Shown: piece after piece, positions 1-5,269 of the stretch
Layout of the letters: the number at the start of each line of letters is the position of its first letter
Position numbering within the stretch: position 1 is the stretch's first letter
Source of the DNA: an uncultured Lachnospiraceae bacterium
GTDB lineage: Bacteria > Bacillota_A > Clostridia > Lachnospirales > Lachnospiraceae
Assembly (NCBI GenBank): GCA_946613735.1
Contig: CAMOFS010000100.1
Location: forward strand, 1-6,356
Direction: 5' to 3'
Length of the DNA stretch: 6,356 bases
Notes under the pieces: model-generated
The model's input: only the letters and a program-made list of their open reading frames with translations
What the model was told of the DNA's origin: nothing
Database searches by the model: none
Position numbers and translations under genes: made by a program

Positions 1-70
1 TGGAGTTGATTATATCACACATGATCTTCCTCATGAGTGCAGAGTCATCTACAACTAAAACCTTATACAT
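1..70 (-). CDS. cheB: CheB, chemotaxis protein-glutamate methylesterase (N-terminal fragment)
   Basis: Only the first 23 codons lie in the window; the gene runs off the left edge. The visible protein is the first beta strand and acidic pocket of a response-regulator receiver domain, with adjacent aspartates D8 and D9 in the stretch VVDDSALMRKIM. The DDSALMR wording followed by an IMxxIINS helix is typical of CheB, whereas CheY proteins usually read DDxxFMR. CheB removes methyl groups from chemoreceptor glutamates when phosphorylated by CheA, giving adaptation; its catalytic domain would lie outside the window. The ATG at 68-70 is the first possible start because an in-frame stop, that of the upstream PilZ gene, lies two codons before it. 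The gap to that gene is 3 bp, so the two are cotranscribed. Position after the flagellar genes also fits the cheB of Bacillota fla/che operons. Another receiver-domain protein cannot be fully excluded from 23 residues. Confidence 0.85.
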   Translation of the reverse strand, partial: MYKVLVVDDSALMRKIMCDIINS

Positions 71-73
71 ATC

Positions 74-808
74 TTAGCCTAACTCCTTTTTACGAATACG
101 TCGCTCTTCTTCAAAAATATATCTGATGATCTTTTCCTGAAGCTTGGAATCCTTGTACATGAACTTCAGGCGGTATGTAAAATTATGAGTATCGGGGATG
201 GGGTTGATGGCTATCACCTTGGCCAAAACCTCCACCATCTGCTTCCTGCCGGAAATCTCAAGATTAAAGACCGTGTACATATACTCAGCGCCCGCAAGAT
301 GGGTCTCAGATATGAACCTCATACCTCCGCCGCTGATATCAACTATGGTACCACGCCCGATCATCTTCTCATTGAAAGACTGTCCCTGTAAAAGCTCCCT
401 GACCTCGGACATCTTCTCTAAGTCCTCCACCCGCTCGTCCATGGCTTGGAACATAAGATCCATCATGACATTGAGCCGGTAATACTCCCTTCGCTGGAAC
501 TTCTGGAGCTTGGAGATCACCTTGGCACGCATAAGATAGAAGTTGCCCCTGCGTATCCTGTCAGTGATCTGCCCGGCGCATCTGAAAACCCCCTGGTCGG
601 TGGTAAACTCAAACAAATATCTGACATTCTGGGGCAAAAGTACCAGCTTGCCCTCCTTGGTGGGGATATCAAGCTCCAAGGTGCCGTCATTTAATACATC
701 AAAAACGCGGCTGATAAAAACCTGTTCTTCCTGGCCTGCAGCAGTCGCCCTGGCAGCCTCCTGATAAAACCTTATGCTTAATTTGTTCCCCGGTTTGATA
801 TCCGCCAT
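74..808 (-). CDS. YcgR-like PilZ-domain protein, probable cyclic di-GMP effector of motility
   Basis: This 244-residue protein has the two-domain plan of the YcgR/MotI (DgrA) family. An N-terminal beta-rich PilZN (YcgR-N) domain spans roughly residues 5-95, and a C-terminal PilZ domain spans roughly 102-235. The cyclic di-GMP binding signature is intact: RxxxR at R107-R111 (within QRREYYR) and DxSxxG at D157-G162 (DISGGG). In the family, ligand-bound protein acts on the flagellar motor or stator to slow swimming; that role is inferred here. The segment between the two motifs is about 45 residues, longer than in E. coli YcgR, and is strongly charged. The gene starts 17 bp after flhG and ends 3 bp before cheB. 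The ATG at 806-808 has an AGGAG 14 bases upstream, rather far. The only better-spaced in-frame codon is a non-standard ATT at 815-817, so ATG is preferred. No membrane segment or catalytic GGDEF/EAL domain is present. Confidence 0.88.
   Translation of the reverse strand: MADIKPGNKLSIRFYQEAARATAAGQEEQVFISRVFDVLNDGTLELDIPTKEGKLVLLPQNVRYLFEFTTDQGVFRCAGQITDRIRRGNFYLMRAKVISKLQKFQRREYYRLNVMMDLMFQAMDERVEDLEKMSEVRELLQGQSFNEKMIGRGTIVDISGGGMRFISETHLAGAEYMYTVFNLEISGRKQMVEVLAKVIAINPIPDTHNFTYRLKFMYKDSKLQEKIIRYIFEEERRIRKKELG
83..87 (-). promoter_or_regulatory. Ribosome binding site of cheB
   Basis: The minus strand reads AGGAG here, 12 bases before the cheB ATG, inside the last codons of the PilZ gene. 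The spacing is a little long, but no better-placed site is visible. Its position within the upstream coding sequence suggests that translation of the two genes is linked. Confidence 0.6.
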
Positions 809-822
809 GCCTGTAATAAAAT

Positions 823-827
823 CTCCT
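823..827 (-). promoter_or_regulatory. Ribosome binding site of the PilZ gene
   Basis: The minus strand reads AGGAG, overlapping the TAG stop codon of flhG (826-828). It lies 14 bases before the ATG of the PilZ gene, at the long end of the usual range. The overlap means that ribosomes ending on flhG would sit on this site, which favours reinitiation. Confidence 0.55.
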
Positions 828-1695
828 ACTTAATAAAACTCGCAAAAAATCTGAAAAGTCCCGACTGCGTATCCTCCGGAGGGATCTCGCGCCCCAGCAG
901 TCTGTTGGCCAGCTCAAAATAAGCTCTGGCCGACTTGGATGTGGGCGATTCCAGGGATACTATCTTTTGGGAACGTACAGCATTCTCCAAAAGAGGATCC
1001 TGCGGTATGCAGCCCATGTAGGTAATCCTTTCATTTAAAAATCTCTCCACTACTGAGGAAAGCTTGGTATACACTGCATCCCCCTCGGTTTCTGACACAA
1101 CCTTGTTGGCCACTATGGAGATACCCGGTATACGTGTGGCAGTATCACGTCTGCCATATACTGCCTTGATCAGTGAGTACGCATCGGTGATGGCACTGGG
1201 CTCCGGTGTAGTGACCAAAAGCACCTCAGGGGAAGCCATAACAAAATCAAGTACGGAATCCGAAACCCCTGCTCCCGTATCGATGAGCAGGATATCACAA
1301 AGCTCTGAAAGTCCGGACAAGCCGTATACCAGTCCCTGCCTCTGATCCTCAGTAAGGTTATTAAGGGACAGCATGCCACTCCCGCCGGATATGAAGCCAA
1401 TATCCATGGGGCCCCTGGTAATGATCTCAGAAAGCTCCATCTGTCCGAACACATAATCCTTGAGACTGTACTTCGGAACGGTGCCAAACATTACCTCCAC
1501 GTTGGCAAGCCCCAGATCCGCATCAAATATTATAACACGTTTGTCCATTTTACGAAATGCAATCGCAAGATTTACCGCAGTATTGGACTTGCCTACGCCT
1601 CCCTTACCGGAGGTGATGGCATATATCCTGGGGTCAGAAACCATTTTTGCCTCTCTGGCCTTGATCACATTTCTAAGTCCCGATGCCTGATCCAT
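826..1695 (-). CDS. flhG: FlhG (YlxH), MinD-like ATPase controlling flagellar number and position
   Basis: FlhG is a ParA/MinD-family ATPase that works with FlhF at the membrane to set where and how many flagella are built. The 289-residue protein shows a deviant Walker A loop (SGKGGVGKS, residues 29-37, with the family's signature lysine K31), the DADLGLAN switch at 58-65, and a Walker B strand ending in DT (DILLIDTGAG, 134-143). The N-terminus MDQASGLRN fits the DQAxxLR motif that in studied FlhG proteins activates the FlhF GTPase. The C-terminus LFRFFASFIK (280-289) looks like the amphipathic membrane-targeting helix of MinD-type proteins. I place the start at ATG 1693-1695, which overlaps the flhF stop by one base as TGATG. 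It sits 6 bases after a GGAGG and puts DQA directly after Met. A TTG one codon upstream would lie only 3 bases from that site. Length is normal for the family. Confidence 0.96.
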   Translation of the reverse strand: MDQASGLRNVIKAREAKMVSDPRIYAITSGKGGVGKSNTAVNLAIAFRKMDKRVIIFDADLGLANVEVMFGTVPKYSLKDYVFGQMELSEIITRGPMDIGFISGGSGMLSLNNLTEDQRQGLVYGLSGLSELCDILLIDTGAGVSDSVLDFVMASPEVLLVTTPEPSAITDAYSLIKAVYGRRDTATRIPGISIVANKVVSETEGDAVYTKLSSVVERFLNERITYMGCIPQDPLLENAVRSQKIVSLESPTSKSARAYFELANRLLGREIPPEDTQSGLFRFFASFIK

Positions 1696-3068
1696 CAATG
1701 TCCTCCCAATAGTGACTTAACTATTTTTTGAGGATCGATAATCTCTATATCGTCCGGCACGTTCTGGCCCGTAGTCACATAAGAAAGCTCCGCGCCCGTG
1801 TAAAGTCTGGTATTAAGTATATTACCGTAAGCCAATGTTTCATCCAGCTTGGTAAAGATAATGTCAAAATCCGTAAAGGACTTATAAGTGTCCACTATCT
1901 CCCTGAGATCGTGGTATTTGGTGGTGGCCGAAAGCACCAGGTATATCTCCTTTTCGTATGCCTCATCAACCAGATCGAGCATACGCTTGAGATCGCCCCT
2001 CTGCTCCTGGTTCTTATGGGAAAAGCCTGCGGTATCCACGAGGATGAGATCCATATCCCGCATCTTTTTTATCTCCTCGTTGATGTTCTCGTTATCAACG
2101 ATGATGGTAAAGGGTGCAGACAGGATCCTGGCGTATACCTGAAGCTGCTCTGTGGCTGCGATCCTATAGGTGTCGCTGGTCAAAAGACCCACCTTTTTGC
2201 CCTTTTCAAGCATGTATTTGGCGGCAAGCTTCGCTATGGTGGTAGTCTTGCCCACGCCGGTGGGACCAATGATAAAGACTACCTTGGGCTTCTTTTCACC
2301 AAGTGTGATCACCTTGGGCTTGCCAAACATCAAAACCATCTTCTGGTAGATGTTGTTGATCATATGGTCAAGGGATGAACCGGCTGAGAGCATGGGATCC
2401 AGATTCTCTAAGATCTGGTTGACATAACGCTGTTCCACCTCGTTGTCCATAAGGGTGTTGTAAAGGATCTTCATAAAGCCCTTCTGCTCCTCATCCGCAA
2501 GAGGATTACGGTCATTAAGCTGACTCTTAAACCTCTCCGTAGCAGGGATCACCTTCTGGGCCTTTGGCTCACTCTTTTTTTCTTCCCTGGGTACTTCGCT
2601 GACCCTGTTGCTCTTTAAAAGTCCGCTGTCCGAAGTTCCCATTGGCTTTACCTGGTCGATGCCGCCCTTTTGTACCACGGCGGATATCTCCTCAAATGCG
2701 GATTTTAAGTCATCCTCCGCCACAGGAAAGGCAGGCTTGATATCGGCGGGCTTTACGCCGGCAGGCTTGGTAGTAGCCGCCTTTGGTCTGTCTTCGTTTT
2801 CTATGGGAGGCACCTTGATCTGCTCGTCAGCCACTGCCGAAAAGCGGGGGGTCAAGCTGCTCTGCTTTGGAGTGATGGGTGTCACCACGGGAATGGCATC
2901 CTCCTCGACGGCCGCTGTAACCTCGTAGGTAGGGCTTTTAAACATGCCGGCAAGGCCTTTGCCCTTTACCTCCTTGATGTTCATGATGACAACGGAGCTG
3001 CCCAGCTCGGCCTTTGCTGCCTCAATGGCTTCTTCTTTGGTTTTTCCTGTATACTTTTTGATCGTCAT
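1695..3068 (-). CDS. flhF: FlhF, SRP-type GTPase for flagellar placement
   Basis: FlhF is the third member of the SRP GTPase family (with Ffh and FtsY) and helps place the flagellar basal body at the membrane; it dimerises with GTP and is switched by FlhG. The 457-residue protein has the family's three parts. An N-terminal B domain opens with MTIKKYTGKTKEEA and spans about residues 1-70. A proline/lysine/acid-rich linker of low complexity covers about 70-190, with KPA-type repeats at 101-114. The NG GTPase domain runs from about 190 to the end. GTPase motifs are intact: P-loop GPTGVGKTT (268-276), DTYRIAATEQL (299-309), DTAG (345-348), TKLD (406-409) and TTGQNVPDD (432-440). It is about 90 residues longer than B. 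subtilis FlhF, mostly in the linker. The ATG at 3066-3068 overlaps the flhA stop as TAATG. Its ribosome site is weak (AGGA at 3080-3083), so translation probably depends on coupling to flhA. Confidence 0.97.
   Translation of the reverse strand: MTIKKYTGKTKEEAIEAAKAELGSSVVIMNIKEVKGKGLAGMFKSPTYEVTAAVEEDAIPVVTPITPKQSSLTPRFSAVADEQIKVPPIENEDRPKAATTKPAGVKPADIKPAFPVAEDDLKSAFEEISAVVQKGGIDQVKPMGTSDSGLLKSNRVSEVPREEKKSEPKAQKVIPATERFKSQLNDRNPLADEEQKGFMKILYNTLMDNEVEQRYVNQILENLDPMLSAGSSLDHMINNIYQKMVLMFGKPKVITLGEKKPKVVFIIGPTGVGKTTTIAKLAAKYMLEKGKKVGLLTSDTYRIAATEQLQVYARILSAPFTIIVDNENINEEIKKMRDMDLILVDTAGFSHKNQEQRGDLKRMLDLVDEAYEKEIYLVLSATTKYHDLREIVDTYKSFTDFDIIFTKLDETLAYGNILNTRLYTGAELSYVTTGQNVPDDIEIIDPQKIVKSLLGGH
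1701..1707 (-). promoter_or_regulatory. Ribosome binding site of flhG
   Basis: The minus strand reads GGGAGGA inside the 3' end of flhF. Its GGAGG core lies 6 bases before ATG 1693-1695 but only 3 bases before the TTG at 1696-1698. This spacing decides the start in favour of the ATG. Confidence 0.8.
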
Positions 3069-5122
3069 TATGATATCTGTCCTACTGAATTAAGAGAAAC
3101 GTTGTTCTCCACCTCATTATATGATAACACAATCAGGTCCTTAATATAATCTTCTGACATCTTTTTAAAGTACATCCTGACAATAGGCGAGCAAACGATA
3201 ATAGCAGTCTTGCCCTGCTCCTCCATGGCAGACACCTGGGTCTGTACCTCCTCCATAATGGCGGAAATGCGCTGGGGATCAAGCGTCAGGAACGCTCCCT
3301 GCTCGGTCTGCTTCACGGAGCCCATGATCTCCTGCTCCACCTGAGGAGTCAGGGTAATGACCTCATTGGTCTCATTGGGAGCAAAGTACCTGCCGGAAAT
3401 GGCACGCTTCAGCCCCTGGCGGACATACTCTGTCAAAATATCCGTATCCCTGGTACCGCTTGCCCGGTCTGCAAGTATCTCGAATATGGTCAGAAGGTCT
3501 CTTATGGATACGCCCTCCTTCAAAAGGTTCTGAAGGATCTTTTGTACCTCTCCCAGTCCTAAAAGGTTGGGGATGAGCTCACCCACCAGTACCGGATTGG
3601 TCTCCTTAAGATTGTCCACAAGGTTCTGGACATCCTGGCGTGTAAGAAGCTCGGCGATATGGGATCTTACCACCTCCGTCAGATGGGTGGCAATAATGGA
3701 GGGAGGATCCACCACGGTATAGCCCAATGACTCGGCACGCTCACGCTGCGATTCATTTATCCAGATGGCAGGCAGACCGAAGCTGGGCTCCACTGTCTCG
3801 TAACCGTTGATCTCCTCCTCCACGTAGCCCGGGTTCATGGCCATATAGTGGTCAAACATGATGTCGCCCTCTGCAACCTGGATTCCCTTTATCTTGATAA
3901 TGTACTGGTTGGGATTGAGCTGGATATTATCACGCAGTCTGATAATGGGGACCACGGTACCCAGCTCGAGGGCTATCTGCCGCCTGATCATGACCACGCG
4001 GTCCAGCAGGTCTCCGCCCTGGTTAACATCCGCTAACGGTATTATACCATAACCAAACTCCAGCTCAATAGGATCCACAGACAATAGGGATACCACATTC
4101 TCCGGGCGTCTGATCTCCTCTGCGGCCTCCTCTTCCTCGGCCACCTCCTGCTCGATGGTCTCCACACCGATGGTACGCTGCATATTTATGGCTACCACGA
4201 TGAACATAGCACCAAAAAGCAGGAACAAAAGTGTATTAAGAGGCGTTGCCACACCCAAAAGGATAAGGGTGCCGCCAACGATGGTAAGTACCTTGGGCAG
4301 ACCAAAAAGCTGCTTTATCATGGTGCCCGAGAAATCTGCGGACTTGGTGCCCTTTGTGATCAAAATACCCGTTGCCAGCGAAATGGAAAGTGAAGGTATC
4401 TGGGATGCCAGGCCGTCACCAATGGTAATAAGTCCATACTGGCTTATCGCGTCACCGAAGGCCATGCCCTGACGGGCGACTCCCATGATGGTTCCCCCAA
4501 GAATATTAACAAAAGTGATGATAAGACCGGCTGTGGCGTCTCCCTTGACGTACTTAGTAGCACCGTCCATGGCTCCGAAGAAATTACTCTCGTCCTGGAG
4601 CTTTGTACGGGCTGCCGCCGCCTCTGCATCGGTGATGGCTCCCGTATTCAGATCTGCATCAATTGCCATCTGCTTACCGGGCATAGCGTCCAGGGTAAAC
4701 CTGGCAGTAACCTCAGCCACTCTCTCGGAACCCTTGTTGATGACCACGAACTGGACTATCAGAAGGATGATAAAGACCACCGCTCCAATTATCATATCAT
4801 TACCACCCACGAAGGAACCGAAGGTCATGACCACGTTACCGGGATTACCTGTGGTAAGGATGAGTCTGGTGGAAGAAACATTGAGGCTGATCCTGAAAAT
4901 GGTGGTGAACAAAAGGATGGTGGGAAAATTGGCCATATCCAGTACCTCTTTTACAAAGAGGCAGTTCATCAGAACGATAAGTGCAATGGAAATATTGAAT
5001 GCCAGCATCACATCCAGCATCCAGTTGGGAATAGGGATGATAAGGAAAATTATGGCAGCAAGGATATAGACGGCAACGCCGATATCAGTGGCTTTTACAT
5101 TAGTGCCAAGTATGCCTTCCAC
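3068..5122 (-). CDS. flhA: FlhA, flagellar type III export gate protein
   Basis: FlhA is the large inner-membrane component of the flagellar protein export gate; nine copies form a ring beneath the basal body, use the proton gradient and dock export chaperones. The 684-residue protein has the expected plan. There is a hydrophobic N-terminal half with about eight membrane segments (near residues 13-31, 36-56, 65-80, 108-128, 198-216, 230-252, 277-293 and 295-312). The conserved FHIPEP-type cytoplasmic loop lies at about 129-163, including the AIDADLN stretch with its conserved aspartates. A glutamate-rich linker at about 321-340 leads to the cytoplasmic FlhA-C domain from about 345 to 684. The start is GTG at 5120-5122, eight bases after an AGGAGG; an in-frame TGA at 5126-5128 rules out anything upstream. 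Two ATGs just before it (5124-5126, 5127-5129) are in another frame. It overlaps flhF by one base. Length is normal; no damage is seen. Confidence 0.98.
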   Translation of the reverse strand: MEGILGTNVKATDIGVAVYILAAIIFLIIPIPNWMLDVMLAFNISIALIVLMNCLFVKEVLDMANFPTILLFTTIFRISLNVSSTRLILTTGNPGNVVMTFGSFVGGNDMIIGAVVFIILLIVQFVVINKGSERVAEVTARFTLDAMPGKQMAIDADLNTGAITDAEAAAARTKLQDESNFFGAMDGATKYVKGDATAGLIITFVNILGGTIMGVARQGMAFGDAISQYGLITIGDGLASQIPSLSISLATGILITKGTKSADFSGTMIKQLFGLPKVLTIVGGTLILLGVATPLNTLLFLLFGAMFIVVAINMQRTIGVETIEQEVAEEEEAAEEIRRPENVVSLLSVDPIELEFGYGIIPLADVNQGGDLLDRVVMIRRQIALELGTVVPIIRLRDNIQLNPNQYIIKIKGIQVAEGDIMFDHYMAMNPGYVEEEINGYETVEPSFGLPAIWINESQRERAESLGYTVVDPPSIIATHLTEVVRSHIAELLTRQDVQNLVDNLKETNPVLVGELIPNLLGLGEVQKILQNLLKEGVSIRDLLTIFEILADRASGTRDTDILTEYVRQGLKRAISGRYFAPNETNEVITLTPQVEQEIMGSVKQTEQGAFLTLDPQRISAIMEEVQTQVSAMEEQGKTAIIVCSPIVRMYFKKMSEDYIKDLIVLSYNEVENNVSLNSVGQIS

Positions 5123-5129
5123 GCATCAT

Positions 5130-5138
5130 CCCTCCTTT
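5130..5138 (-). promoter_or_regulatory. Ribosome binding site of flhA
   Basis: The minus strand reads AAAGGAGGG, the strongest such site in the window. The AGGAGG core plus a spacer of about eight bases points to the GTG at 5120-5122. The two nearer ATGs are out of frame with FlhA and lie too close (about 1 and 4 bases). The site starts only five bases beyond the outer end of the repeat element, so RNA structure there could affect access to it. Confidence 0.85.
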
Positions 5139-5143
5139 CCTTT

Positions 5144-5269
5144 AGATTCTTCGTCGCTTCGCTCCTCAGAATGACAATGGGAAAAACCGTCATCCTGAGC
5201 GCGTGCCCCCCTTGTCATCCTGAGGGCGTGCCCCCCTTGTCATCCTGAGGGCGCAGCCCGAAGGATCCT
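5144..5269. repeat. Palindromic intergenic repeat element between flhB and flhA
   Basis: The two ends form an imperfect inverted repeat. The left arm (5144-5175) and the reverse complement of the right arm (5239-5269) share a near-identical inner block (CCTCAGAATGAC against CCTCAGGATGAC, 11 of 12). Their outer blocks both end in CTTCG and match in 8 of 10 positions. The wording (GTCATCCTGAG ... CGAAGGATC) resembles a short palindromic repeat dispersed between genes in many bacterial genomes, recalled from general knowledge and not looked up. No reading frame or promoter is evident. The right arm ends at the base before the flhB stop codon and the left arm ends near the flhA ribosome site, so the element fills almost the whole gap. 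In the flhB-flhA mRNA it could form a long hairpin that slows RNases or polymerase. Whether it is mobile or merely decayed spacer is unknown. Confidence 0.75.
5189..5253. repeat. 25-bp tandem repeat, 2.6 copies, inside the palindromic element
   Basis: Units at 5189-5213 and 5214-5238 are identical except for one base (C at 5200 against G at 5225). A third copy from 5239 matches for its first 15 bases before diverging into the right arm of the palindrome. Each unit begins GTCATCCTGAG and ends in a run of six C and two T. The near identity suggests recent duplication. Copy number could vary between strains. Confidence 0.9.

Noticed and set aside
1696..1698. TTG as the start of flhG
   Set aside because: It lies only 3 bases from the GGAGG. 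The next codon is an ATG with good spacing that forms a TGATG overlap with flhF and places the DQAxxLR motif at the N-terminus.
1728..2378. 216-codon open frame on the plus strand, antisense to flhF
   Set aside because: It lies entirely within the conserved NG-domain coding region of flhF, has no recognisable protein family and is rich in His/Leu/Gly typical of antisense reading. It is a shadow.
4485..5069. 194-codon open frame on the plus strand, antisense to flhA
   Set aside because: It is fully inside the membrane-domain coding region of flhA. Its repeated Ser/Ile/Met pattern mirrors the codon use of the real gene on the other strand.
5189..5253. CRISPR-like array between flhB and flhA
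   Set aside because: The 25-bp units are directly adjacent with no unique spacers, there are fewer than three full copies, and no cas genes are nearby. It is a simple tandem repeat.
5144..5269. Rho-independent terminator splitting the operon between flhB and flhA
   Set aside because: The arms can form a hairpin, but no run of U follows the outer stem in the transcript; it is followed by AAAGGAAAGGAGG. The only T run (5182-5186, minus strand) lies in the loop. Full termination is unlikely, though pausing is possible.
5123..5269. A separate promoter for flhA in the gap
   Set aside because: I saw no convincing -35/-10 pair or sigma-28-like site on the minus strand; the gap is almost entirely GC-rich repeat and ribosome site.
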